A DNA stretch of 60,283 nucleotides. Source: Streptomyces inusitatus. Its GTDB lineage: Bacteria; Actinomycetota; Actinomycetes; Streptomycetales; Streptomycetaceae. Location: NCBI RefSeq assembly GCF_014651115.1, contig NZ_BMWG01000026.1, positions 46,204 to 106,486 of the forward strand, read 5' to 3'. Each line of letters opens with the position of its first letter. Positions within the stretch are counted from its first letter, which is position 1. The translations under genes were made by a program, and so were the position numbers. Of this stretch, positions 49,174 to 57,953 are shown piece after piece. Below the pieces are notes generated by a model, which had not been told where the DNA came from, did not search any database, and worked only from the letters and a program-made list of their open reading frames with translations.

Positions 49174-51519
49174 ATGTCCGAAGTCAACAGCCCGCCGAAG
49201 CCCCCGGGCCGGACCGGAGGATGGACGCGCCTGGTCACCGCGCGCCCCAGACTCTCCCTGCTCGTGGCCCTGGTGATCACGGCGCTCGCCGTGTTCGCGG
49301 GCAGCGGGGTCGCCGACCGCATGGGCAGCGGCGGCTGGACGGACCCGGCCGCCGAGTCCACCTACGCGACCGAGGCGCTCCAGCGGGAGTTCCCCGCCTC
49401 CCAGCCCAATCTGATCCTCCTCGTCGACGCGGGGGACGGCGTCGGGCGGGCCGGGGTGGACAGCCCCGAGGTCGCCGCCGAGGGCCGGCGGCTCGCGGAG
49501 CGGCTCGCCGCCGAGGAGGGCGTCACCGGCGTCGGGTCCTACTGGGGCACACCCACCCCCGCGCTGCGCTCCGAGGACGGCAGGCAGGCGCTGATAGCCG
49601 CCCGGGTCCAGGGCGACGAGAAGGCGACCCACGAGGTGCTGGAGCGCATAGCGCCCGACTACCGGGGGACCCACGGCCCGGTGGAGGTCACGATCGGCGG
49701 CCCGGTCGCCGTGCAGTACGAGATGACGAGCATCGTCATGGAGGATCTGCTGCTGGCCGAGCTGATAGCCCTGCCGGTGACGCTGATCCTGCTGGTCATG
49801 GTCTTCGGCAGCGCGGTCGCGGCGGTCCTGCCGCTGGGCGTCGGCATCGTCGCCATCCTGGGGACCAACGCGGTGCTGCGCGGCCTCACCGAGGTGACCG
49901 AGGTATCCGTCTTCGCCATGAATCTCACCACCGCGCTCGGCCTCGGACTCGCCATCGACTACGCCCTGTTCATCGTGCGCAGATTCCGCGAGGAGCTGGC
50001 GACGGGCGCCGAGGTCCGCGACGCGGTCGGGACCACGCTGCGCACGGCGGGCCGCACCGTGCTCTTCTCCGCGCTCACGGTCGCGGTGTCGCTGGCCGCG
50101 ATGATGGTCTTCCCGATGTACTTCCTGCGCTCCTTCGCCTACGCGGGCATCGCCGTGGTGATCCTCGCCGCCGCCGCGGCGCTGATCCTGCTCCCCGCGG
50201 CGCTGATGCTGCTGGGCCACCGGGTCAACGCCCTGGATCTGCGCCGACTCCTCGGCCGCCGCCGGGCGGCCCGGGCCGGGAAGGGGACCGAGCCCGCCGA
50301 CGGCCCGGCGGAGAGCCCGGCGGAGAGCGGGGCGGGCTGGGGGCGGTTCGCGGGTCTGGTGATGCGCAGGGCCCCGCTCTTCGCCTTCTCCACCATCGCC
50401 GCCCTGCTCCTGCTCGGCCTGCCCTTCCTCGGCGTCAAGTTCGGCACCCCGGACGACCGCCAGCTCCCCTCGACCGCCGAGTCCCACCTCGTCCAGCAGC
50501 AGATCCGGGACGGCTTCCCCGGCAGCCCCGACGGCGGCATCGAGGTGCTCGTGGAGCGCGGGAGCGGCAAGCCCGTCGCTCCCGCCGACTACACGGAGTA
50601 CCGCGAGCGAATAGCCGCCCTGCCGGGCGTGCTGAGGGTCGACGGGCCCATTACCCCCGGCGGGGCAGGGGCGCCCGGCGAGATCGCCTACTTCACGGTG
50701 CAGCCCGAGGGCGAGGCGGTGGGCGAGGGGGCCCAGCGGCTGGTGCACGAGCTGCGCGAGGTGCCGGCTCCGTTCGACACCTCGGTCACCGGGCGGGCGG
50801 CCGCCCTGGAGGACTCCAAGTCCGCGATCGCGGACGGGCTCCCCCTGGCGCTGGGCATCATCGTGGTGGCCACCCTGCTGCTGGTCTTCCTGCTCACCGG
50901 CAGCGTGCTGATACCCCTTCAGGCCGTGGTGCTCAACGCGCTGAGCCTGACCGCCATGTTCGGAGCCATGGTCTGGGTCTTCCAGGACGGCAATCTCTCC
51001 GGGGTGCTGGGCTTCACCGCCACCGGGGACATCGAGACCAATCTGCCGGTGCTGATGTTCTGCATCGCCTTCGGCCTCTCCATGGACTACGGAGTCTTCC
51101 TGCTCTCCCGGATCAAGGAGGAGTACGACCGGACCCACGACCACGACCAGGCGGTGCGCTTCGGCCTCCAGCGCACGGGCGGGCTGATCACGGCCGCCGC
51201 CGTGATCCTCGCGGTGGTGATGGTCGCCATCGGCACCTCACGGGTGACCAACACCAAGATGCTCGGGCTGGGCATCGCGCTGGCCGTGCTGATGGACGCC
51301 ATGGTGGTGCGCGGGCTGCTGGTGCCCTCGGTGATGAAGCTGATGGGTTCCTGGACCTGGTGGGCCCCCGCCCCGCTGCGCCGCTTCCACGAGCGGTTCG
51401 GTCTGAGCGAGGGCGAGTCGTCGCCCCGCCCCGCGCCGACCGCCGACCCGGCCGCCGGTGCCACCGGCCCCGCCCCCGCCGCCGAGCCCGAGCCCGAGCG
51501 GGACAGGGCCGGGGTGTGA
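49174..51519 (+). CDS. MMPL-family (RND) membrane transporter
   Basis: 781 residues with 11-12 TM segments in two repeats, each preceded by a large extracellular domain. The RND/MMPL proton-relay motifs are ALGLGLAIDYALFIVRRFREEL (TM4) and FGLSMDYGVFLLSRIKEEYDRTHDH (TM10), each with the Asp-Tyr pair. It likely exports lipids or drugs, driven by protons. The tail after SEGESSP is a Pro/Ala/Glu-rich disordered stretch. Start ATG 49174 follows a weak GGGGA. It is divergent from its TetR regulator. Confidence 0.9.
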   Translation: MSEVNSPPKPPGRTGGWTRLVTARPRLSLLVALVITALAVFAGSGVADRMGSGGWTDPAAESTYATEALQREFPASQPNLILLVDAGDGVGRAGVDSPEVAAEGRRLAERLAAEEGVTGVGSYWGTPTPALRSEDGRQALIAARVQGDEKATHEVLERIAPDYRGTHGPVEVTIGGPVAVQYEMTSIVMEDLLLAELIALPVTLILLVMVFGSAVAAVLPLGVGIVAILGTNAVLRGLTEVTEVSVFAMNLTTALGLGLAIDYALFIVRRFREELATGAEVRDAVGTTLRTAGRTVLFSALTVAVSLAAMMVFPMYFLRSFAYAGIAVVILAAAAALILLPAALMLLGHRVNALDLRRLLGRRRAARAGKGTEPADGPAESPAESGAGWGRFAGLVMRRAPLFAFSTIAALLLLGLPFLGVKFGTPDDRQLPSTAESHLVQQQIRDGFPGSPDGGIEVLVERGSGKPVAPADYTEYRERIAALPGVLRVDGPITPGGAGAPGEIAYFTVQPEGEAVGEGAQRLVHELREVPAPFDTSVTGRAAALEDSKSAIADGLPLALGIIVVATLLLVFLLTGSVLIPLQAVVLNALSLTAMFGAMVWVFQDGNLSGVLGFTATGDIETNLPVLMFCIAFGLSMDYGVFLLSRIKEEYDRTHDHDQAVRFGLQRTGGLITAAAVILAVVMVAIGTSRVTNTKMLGLGIALAVLMDAMVVRGLLVPSVMKLMGSWTWWAPAPLRRFHERFGLSEGESSPRPAPTADPAAGATGPAPAAEPEPERDRAGV

Positions 51520-51533
51520 GCGGCTGAGAAGCC

Positions 51534-51584
51534 CGCCGCGCGCGGCTCCGCCACTCCGGGGGGACGGCGGAACCGCGCGCGGCG
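51534..51584. terminator. Long bidirectional hairpin after the MMPL gene
   Basis: A 19-bp stem (51534-51552 with 51566-51584) has a single mismatch and a 13-nt loop. It lies between the convergent MMPL and small HTH genes. Confidence 0.8.
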
Positions 51585-51593
51585 ACGACCGGA

Positions 51594-51791
51594 TCAGTCT
51601 CTTCTGCCCCTGTTCCCCGGACGGCCCGCGACCCAGACCCGGATGGTCTCCGCGTACCAGAAGGGCTTGCCCGCCTCCACCCGGTCGGGCGGCGGGAGGA
51701 GGCCGTGTTTGCGATAGCTGCGGACGGTGTCGGGCTGCACCCGGATATGAGCGGCGATGTCCTTGTACGACCAGAGCCTTCGGTCTGTCAT
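51594..51791 (-). CDS. Small helix-turn-helix (MerR/excisionase-like) DNA-binding protein
   Basis: 65 residues. WSYKDIAAHIRVQPDTVRSYRKHGLLPPPDRVEAGKPFWYAETIRVWVAGRPG forms one winged-helix DNA-binding unit of the MerR/HTH_17 type with no effector domain. GGGAGAGG lies about 10 nt before the ATG at 51791. Its target is unknown. The gap 51792-52006 upstream holds no clear gene. Confidence 0.75.
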   Translation of the reverse strand: MTDRRLWSYKDIAAHIRVQPDTVRSYRKHGLLPPPDRVEAGKPFWYAETIRVWVAGRPGNRGRRD

Positions 51792-52006
51792 CTGTGCGAC
51801 ACCTCTCCCTGCGCGCGCGGCAGCGGCGGCCTGGGAACCGCCGGAGGACCCGCCGTGCGAGCGCTGGCGATCACTGAGCCTGCGCCCGCCCGGCGTCGGT
51901 GGGCAGAGGGAGGACGGTGATGTTGAACGCCTGTGACGGAAGACCCGCGCGATCAAGACACGTGTGATGAGCGGGCGACAACCATGACGGATCCGGCACC
52001 TGCCCC

Positions 52007-52918
52007 TCAGACCCCGCAAGAGCGCAGGAATCTACGCGTGCGCTCGGCGATGGGGAAGGGCTTCTCCGGCGGACAGGGATACATGTCCTGCTCCACGATG
52101 GCGAAGAGATCGACGTTCAGCGCCGCGGCGGCCTTCAGCACGGGCTCCAGATCGGGCACCCCGGCGGGCGGTTCGCACATCACCCCCCGCCCCACGGCGG
52201 GCCCGAAGGGCAGCTCGTCCGCGACGACCCGGGCGAGCACGGCAGGGTCCACCTGCTTCAGATGGAGATAGCCGATCCGCTCCCCATAGGTCTCGATCAG
52301 CTTGACGCTGTCCCCGCCGCAGTAGGCGTAGTGACCGGTGTCCAGACAGAGCGAGACCAGCCCGGGATCGGTGGCGTCGAGGAACCGGGCGACGTTCTCC
52401 TCGCTGTCGATGTGCGTGTCCGCGTGCGGATGGACCACGATCCTCAGCCCGTACCGCTCACGCACCTCGCGCCCCAGCCGCTCCGTCTGAACGGTCAGAT
52501 CGCGCCACTGTGCGGGTGTCAGCGTCCGGGGCTCCAGCACCCGGCCGGTCTTGTCGTCCCGCCAGAAGGAGGGGATGACGACCAGATGCTCCGCGCCCAT
52601 CGCCCGGGTGAGCGCCGCGATGTCCGCGACATGCGCCCAGGTCTTCTCCCAGACCGCCGGACCGTGGTGCAGCGAGGTGAAGACCGTCCCCGCCGACACC
52701 TTCAGCCCGCGCCGGGCGGTCTCCCGCGCCAGCACGGCCGGATCGCCGGGGAGATAGCCGTGGGGCCCCAGCTCGATCCACTCGTAACCCGCCTCCGCGA
52801 CCTCGTCGAGAAAACGCCGCCAGGGCACCTGAAGAGGATCATCGGGAAACCACACCCCCCAGGAGTCGGGGGCCGAGCCGACCCGGATGCGGTGCGGGGA
52901 GGGGACGGGGGAGGTCAT
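52007..52918 (-). CDS. IolE-like sugar phosphate isomerase/dehydratase TIM barrel
   Basis: 303 residues of the AP endonuclease 2 fold. It starts RVGSAPDSWGVWFPDD, which resembles IolE (2-keto-myo-inositol dehydratase) N termini (GIAPDSWGV). Metal-site candidates are IELGPHGYLPG, RIVVHPHADTHIDSEE, LCLDTGHYAYCGGD and GYLHLKQVDP. It is divergent from iolC in the inositol cluster, so the dehydratase role is likely, although annotation often stops at isomerase/epimerase. Confidence 0.8.
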   Translation of the reverse strand: MTSPVPSPHRIRVGSAPDSWGVWFPDDPLQVPWRRFLDEVAEAGYEWIELGPHGYLPGDPAVLARETARRGLKVSAGTVFTSLHHGPAVWEKTWAHVADIAALTRAMGAEHLVVIPSFWRDDKTGRVLEPRTLTPAQWRDLTVQTERLGREVRERYGLRIVVHPHADTHIDSEENVARFLDATDPGLVSLCLDTGHYAYCGGDSVKLIETYGERIGYLHLKQVDPAVLARVVADELPFGPAVGRGVMCEPPAGVPDLEPVLKAAAALNVDLFAIVEQDMYPCPPEKPFPIAERTRRFLRSCGV

Positions 52919-52966
52919 GCGCCCGAGCTTTCCGGCCGCCGCGAAGGGGTGTCAAGCACTCGTCCG

Positions 52967-53012
52967 AATGTAAGGACAAAATGTTGACAGGGCTCGGGAG
53001 AGAGCATTAGAC
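52967..53012 (+). promoter_or_regulatory. iolC promoter with overlapping direct repeat
   Basis: A perfect -35 TTGACA (52984-52989) and TTAGAC (53007-53012) are 17 bp apart. AATGTAAGGACA (52967-52978) and AAATGTTGACA (52979-52989) form an imperfect direct repeat whose second half covers the -35 box, a likely site for the inositol-cluster repressor. Confidence 0.6.
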
Positions 53013-53048
53013 CTGAGGAGAGCCGGGCGTCGAACCGAAGGGACGCAC

Positions 53049-54104
53049 ATGACACAGCCGTACGACCCTCAGCCGTACGACGTGATCACGATGGGCCGGA
53101 TCGGGGTGGACCTGTATCCGCTCCGCACCGGGGTGCCCCTGGCGCGGGTCGAGACCTTCGGCAAGTTCCTCGGCGGCTCGGCCTCCAATGTCGCTGTGGC
53201 CGCCGCCCGGCTCGGCCGCCGCACGGCGCTGATCACCCGTACCGGCCAGGACGCCTTCGGGGAGTACCTCCACGAGGCGCTGGCCGGATTCGGCGTGGAC
53301 GACCGCTGGGTGACGCCCGTGCCCGCCTACCCGACCCCCGTCACCTTCTGCGAGATCTTCCCCCCGGACGACTTCCCGCTCTACTTCTACCGGCTGCCCA
53401 AGGCCCCCGACCTGGAGATCCACGAACACGAGCTGGATCTGCCGGCCGTCCGCGCCGCCCGGGTCTTCTGGATGACCGGAACCGGACTCTGCGCCGAACC
53501 CAGCCGGAGCGCCACACTGGCCGCGCTCGCCCACCGCGACCGCGCCGGGATCACGGTCTTCGACCTCGACTGGCGGCCGATGTTCTGGCCGGACCCCGAC
53601 ACGGCCCGGCCGTACTACCGGCAGGCGCTCGGCCACGCCACCGTCGCCGTCGGCAATCTGGCGGAGTGTGAGATCGCCACCGGCGAGCGCGAACCGGAGG
53701 CGGCGGCGCGCGCGCTGCTCGCCGCCGGGGTGGAGCTGGCCGTCGTCAAACAGGGCCCCAAGGGCGTCCTCGCCCTCCACCGCGACGGCACCCGGGCCGA
53801 GGTCCCGCCGGTCCCCGTCGACGTGGTCAACGGCCTCGGCGCTGGCGACGCCTTCGGCGGAGCGCTCTGCCACGGACTCCTCGCGGGCTGGGAGCCGTCG
53901 CGGATCATGGAGTACGCCAACGCGGCCGGGGCGATCGTCGCCTCCCGGCTCGCCTGCTCGGCCGCCATGCCGTACCCGCCGGAGGTCGAGCAGGTCCTCT
54001 CCGGCGGCCCGATCCCGCCCGGCCCGCCCCTCCCCTCCGACGACGACACCGCCGTACCCACCGACACCGCCGACACCGGCGCCGGTGCCGGGGAGCCGTC
54101 GTGA
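53049..54104 (+). CDS. iolC: 5-dehydro-2-deoxygluconokinase
   Basis: 351 residues of the PfkB ribokinase family. The N-terminal motif is KFLGGSASNVAVAAARLG, and the catalytic Asp/anion hole is in VNGLGAGDAFGGALCHGLL. It phosphorylates 2-deoxy-5-keto-gluconate (DKG) to DKG 6-phosphate in myo-inositol breakdown. AAGGGA precedes the ATG. A Thr/Asp-rich tail ends the protein. The stop overlaps the next frame by GTGA. A promoter with a consensus -35 lies upstream. Confidence 0.88.
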   Translation: MTQPYDPQPYDVITMGRIGVDLYPLRTGVPLARVETFGKFLGGSASNVAVAAARLGRRTALITRTGQDAFGEYLHEALAGFGVDDRWVTPVPAYPTPVTFCEIFPPDDFPLYFYRLPKAPDLEIHEHELDLPAVRAARVFWMTGTGLCAEPSRSATLAALAHRDRAGITVFDLDWRPMFWPDPDTARPYYRQALGHATVAVGNLAECEIATGEREPEAAARALLAAGVELAVVKQGPKGVLALHRDGTRAEVPPVPVDVVNGLGAGDAFGGALCHGLLAGWEPSRIMEYANAAGAIVASRLACSAAMPYPPEVEQVLSGGPIPPGPPLPSDDDTAVPTDTADTGAGAGEPS

Positions 54105-54985
54105 CCAGGGTCGACATCGCCGAGCTGGTCGGCATCCGCAGCCGCCACCCCGGGGCCGGCGCCGAGGCGGCAGGCCTCCCGTGACGGCCGGCCCCGCCCC
54201 ACGGACGCGGCGGGCGGCCTGGTGTTCTTCTCGCCGACCACCCCGGCCGCGGCGCGCTCGCCGTCGGCGACAGCCGTCTCGCCATGGCCAACCGCCTCGA
54301 CCTCCTCGAACGGCTCTGCCTCGCGCTCTCCCGCCCCGGCGTCGACGGCGTCCTCGCCACCGCCGACATCCTGGACGACCTCCTCCTCCTCGGCGCGCTC
54401 GACGACAAGATCGTCGTGGGCTCCATGAACCGGGGCGGCCTCGCGGGCGCCTCCTTCGAGCTGGACGACCGCTTCACCGGCCACCGCGCCCAGGATCTCG
54501 CCCGCCTCGGCTTCGACGCGGGCAAACTGCTGCTGCGCATCGACTACCAGGACCCGGGCTCCCTCGACACCCTCCACTCCACCGCCCGCGCGGTGGACGA
54601 GATGGCCGAGCGTCGGCTCCCCGTCTTCGTCGAGCCGTTCATCTGCCACCGGATCGACGGACGCCTCCGCAACGACCTCCGCGCCGAGGCCGTCACCCGC
54701 TCCATCGCCATCGCCTCCGGACTGGCCGGCACCTCCGCCTACACCTGGCTGAAGGTCCCCGTCACCGAGAACCCGGACGACATGGCGGCCGTGATGGAGA
54801 CATCCACCCTCCCCGCCGTGATTCTCGGCGGAGAGATCGGGGACGATCAGCACGGGGCATATGAGAAATGGCGGAGCGCCCTTCAACTCCCCACCGTCCA
54901 GGGGCTGGTGGTGGGCCGCTCGCTGCTCTACCCGCCCGGCGGGGACGTCGCCGGAGCGGTCGACACGGCCGTGGGGCTGCTGTAG
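54101..54985 (+). pseudogene. Cgl0159-type class I aldolase, frame interrupted near the 5' end
   Basis: The natural GTG at 54101 (VTRVDIAELVGIRSRHPG) overlaps iolC but meets an in-frame TGA at 54182. The same frame stays open afterwards and reads ADHPGRGALAVGDSRLAMANRL and on through DRFTGHRAQDLARLGFDAGKLLLRI, FVEPFICHR and TYWLKV-like TWLKVPVTENPD to 54985. This is the Cgl0159/DeoC-LacD fold, thought to be the DKG-phosphate aldolase of actinobacterial inositol clusters. Between 54165 and 54222 the +1 frame gives GGLVFF, a better match to the first strand, so two compensating indels are possible. A start at 54284 would yield 233 residues lacking strand 1. Pseudogene or sequence error is undecided. 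Confidence 0.7.
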
Positions 54986-55072
54986 GGACAAGGGATTGAA
55001 AAACAGGGCGGAGGACCGGCACACCGCCGCGCCGGACCACCGGGAACGGGCACAGGGGTATACGGAGAGGTC

Positions 55073-55990
55073 ATGAGCACCGACGAAACGCGTCACCCGG
55101 CCGACGACGGCCCCCGCCGTCTGCATCTGCGCGCCGGCACCGCGGCGGCCGGCCCGTACGCCCTCAGCATCGACCCCCGGCGGGCCGGCTGGACCCACTC
55201 CTCCCTCCGGGTGCTGGAGCTGGCCCCCGGCGAGTCCCACACGCTGGCCACCGGCGACAGCGAGTGGATCGTGCTGCCGCTCAGCGGCGGCTGCGTCGTC
55301 ACCACACCCGACGCGACTTTCGAACTCCTGGGCAGGGAGAGCGTATTCGGCCAAGTCACCGACTTCGCCTATCTCCCCCGAGACGCCCAGGCACAGATCG
55401 CCTCCGGCGCGGGAGGCCGCTTCGCCCTGGCAGGAGCGAAGTGCGAGCGACGACTCCCCGCTCGCTACGGCCCCGCGCCGGAGGTATCCGTCGAACTGCG
55501 CGGCTCCGGCGACTGCTCGCGTCAGGTCAACAACTTCGCCGCCGCCGACGCCTTCGACTGCGACCGGCTCATCGCCGTGGAAGTCCTCACCCCCGGCGGG
55601 AACTGGTCCTCCTACCCGCCGCACAAGCACGATCTGCACCGGCCCGGCGTCGAGTCCGAGCTGGAGGAGATCTACTACTTCGAGATCGAGGGCGACGGCG
55701 TCGGCTACCACCGGGTCTCCCCCTCCCGCCCCGGCGGGGCCGATGTGCTCGCCGAGGTGCGCACCGGGGACGCCGTCCTCGTCCCCGACGGCTGGCACGG
55801 CCCCTCCATCGCCCCGCCCGGCCGCGCCATGTACTACCTCAATGTGATGGCGGGCCCGGGCGACACCCGGGAGTGGCTGATCAGCGACCACCCCGAGCAC
55901 GGCTGGATCCGCGACACCTGGCCCGAACAGCCGGTCGACCCCCGGCTGCCGCTCTCCCCGGCCGCCACCGCCGGACAGGACCGTCGATGA
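55073..55990 (+). CDS. iolB: 5-deoxy-glucuronate isomerase
   Basis: 305 residues forming a double cupin (KduI/IolB family). The metal motif is SSYPPHKHD followed by ELEEIYYFEI, with a later His in VPDGWHGPSIAPPG. It isomerises 5-deoxy-glucuronate to 2-deoxy-5-keto-gluconate, the substrate of IolC. GGAGAGG lies directly before the ATG at 55073. ATGA overlap with iolD shows coupling. Confidence 0.92.
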   Translation: MSTDETRHPADDGPRRLHLRAGTAAAGPYALSIDPRRAGWTHSSLRVLELAPGESHTLATGDSEWIVLPLSGGCVVTTPDATFELLGRESVFGQVTDFAYLPRDAQAQIASGAGGRFALAGAKCERRLPARYGPAPEVSVELRGSGDCSRQVNNFAAADAFDCDRLIAVEVLTPGGNWSSYPPHKHDLHRPGVESELEEIYYFEIEGDGVGYHRVSPSRPGGADVLAEVRTGDAVLVPDGWHGPSIAPPGRAMYYLNVMAGPGDTREWLISDHPEHGWIRDTWPEQPVDPRLPLSPAATAGQDRR

Positions 55991-57927
55991 GCACCCGCCG
56001 GCTCACCGTCGCCCAGGCGCTGATCGCCTTCCTCGCCCGCCAGCACACCGAGCGGGACGGCCACCGCCAGCGGCTGATCACCGCCGCCTGGGGGATCTTC
56101 GGCCACGGCAATGTGGCAGGCATCGGCCAGGCCCTCCTGGAGTCCGGCGCGGGCCCCCGCCCCGACCGCCCGACGCCCGTCGGCACCCCGCGACCGGCCT
56201 CCGGGGCCCCGACGCTCCCGTACCTCCAGGGCCGCAACGAACAGGCCATGGTCCACGCCGCCGTCGGCTACGCCCGCCAGCGCCGCAGGCTCTCCGCGCA
56301 CGCCGTCACCACCTCCATCGGCCCCGGCGCGACCAACCTCGTCACCGGCGCGGCGCTCGCCACCGTCAACCGGCTGCCCGTACTGCTCCTCCCCGGCGAC
56401 GTCTTCGCCACCCGCCCCGCCGACCCCGTACTCCAGCAGCTCGAACTCCCCCACGCGGGCGATGTCTCCGTCAACGACGCGCTCCGCCCGGTCTCCCGCT
56501 ACTTCGACCGGGTCACCCGCCCCGAGGCGCTGATCCCCGCCGCGCTCCAGGCGATGCGCACGCTCACCGACCCCGCCGAGACCGGCGCGGTGACCCTCGC
56601 GCTGCCCCAGGACGTCCAGACCGAGGCGTACGACTGGCCCGAGGAGTTCTTCGCCGAGCGGATCTGGCGGGTCGACCGCCCCCGCCCCGACCTCCGGGCG
56701 CTCGACGAGACCCGCCGGGCGCTCGCCGCCGCGCGCCGACCGCTGATCGTCGCGGGCGGCGGCGTCCACCACAGCGAGGCCGAGGACGCGCTGCGCGCCT
56801 TCGCCGAAGCGACCGGCGTCCCCGTCGCCTCCACCCAGGCGGGCAAGGGCTCCCTGCCCCACGACCACCCCTGCGACGTCGGCGGCATCGGCCACACCGG
56901 CACCGCGACCGCCGACGAACTGGCCCGTACGGCCGATCTGGTGATCGGCGTCGGCACCCGCTGGTCCGACTTCACCACCGCCTCCGCCACCCTCTTCCAG
57001 AACCCCGAAGTCCGCTTCATCAACATCAACATCGCCTCCTTCGATGCCCACAAGATGGCCGGGCTCTCCGTCCTCGCCGACGCCCGCGCCGCCCTCACCG
57101 AGCTGACCACCGCCGTCCCTGAGGGCGTACCGCGCGTACCCCCGTCGTACGAGGCCGAGTACCGGGCGGGCAAGGAGCGCTGGGAGCGGCTCGTCGACCG
57201 GGCGTACGCGGCGGACGACCCGGCCGCCCGGCCCACCCAGCCGCAGGTGCTGGGCGTCCTCGACTCCCTCGTCACCGGCGAGGACATCGTGATCAACGCG
57301 GCGGGCTCGCTCCCCGGCGACCTCCACAAGCTGTGGCGCGCCCGCTCGGCCGACCAGTACCACGTCGAATACGGCTACTCCTGCATGGGATACGAGATCC
57401 CGGCGGCCGTCGGGGTGCGGATGGCCGCGCCCGGCCGGCCCGTCTGGGCGCTCGTCGGCGACGGCACGTATCTGATGAACCCCACCGAGATCGTCACCGC
57501 CGTCCAGGAGAACATCCCCATCAAGGTGGTGATCGTCCAGAACCACGGCTACGCCTCGATCGGCGGTCTCTCCGAGTCCGTCGGCGGCGAGCGCTTCGGG
57601 ACCGCCTACCGCTACCGCGCCCCCGACGGCGCGTACACCGGCGATCCGCTCCCGGTGGACCTGGCCGCCAACGCCGCCTCGCTCGGCCTGCGCGTCCTGC
57701 GCGCCACCACCGTGGGCGAGCTGCGCGCGGCCCTCGCCGAGGCCCGCGCCTCCGACGTCCCCACCGGCGTCTACGTCGAGACCGCCCCGGCGGACGCCTC
57801 GGCGGGCGCGCCCCCGGCGCAGGCCTGGTGGGACGTCCCGGTGGCGGCGGTCGCGACCCGTCCGGCCGCCGTGGCCGCCCGCGAGGAGTACGAGCGCCGG
57901 GTCGCGGACCGCCGCCGTCCACTGTGA
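55987..57927 (+). CDS. iolD: 3D-(3,5/4)-trihydroxycyclohexane-1,2-dione hydrolase
   Basis: 646 residues, ThDP-dependent. The PYR domain has the activating Glu in YLQGRNEQAMVHAAVGYARQ. The central domain has VAGGGVHHSEAEDALR, and the PP domain has LVGDGTYLMNPTEIVTAVQENIPIKVVIVQNHGYASIG. GIFGHGNVAGIGQAL and SCMGYEIPAAVGVRMA are typical of IolD and separate it from acetolactate synthase. It opens the inositol ring product to 5-deoxy-glucuronate. It is coupled to iolB. Confidence 0.93.
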   Translation: MSTRRLTVAQALIAFLARQHTERDGHRQRLITAAWGIFGHGNVAGIGQALLESGAGPRPDRPTPVGTPRPASGAPTLPYLQGRNEQAMVHAAVGYARQRRRLSAHAVTTSIGPGATNLVTGAALATVNRLPVLLLPGDVFATRPADPVLQQLELPHAGDVSVNDALRPVSRYFDRVTRPEALIPAALQAMRTLTDPAETGAVTLALPQDVQTEAYDWPEEFFAERIWRVDRPRPDLRALDETRRALAAARRPLIVAGGGVHHSEAEDALRAFAEATGVPVASTQAGKGSLPHDHPCDVGGIGHTGTATADELARTADLVIGVGTRWSDFTTASATLFQNPEVRFININIASFDAHKMAGLSVLADARAALTELTTAVPEGVPRVPPSYEAEYRAGKERWERLVDRAYAADDPAARPTQPQVLGVLDSLVTGEDIVINAAGSLPGDLHKLWRARSADQYHVEYGYSCMGYEIPAAVGVRMAAPGRPVWALVGDGTYLMNPTEIVTAVQENIPIKVVIVQNHGYASIGGLSESVGGERFGTAYRYRAPDGAYTGDPLPVDLAANAASLGLRVLRATTVGELRAALAEARASDVPTGVYVETAPADASAGAPPAQAWWDVPVAAVATRPAAVAAREEYERRVADRRRPL

Positions 57928-57953
57928 GACCCGAAGATGAGGAGCCTTCCGTC

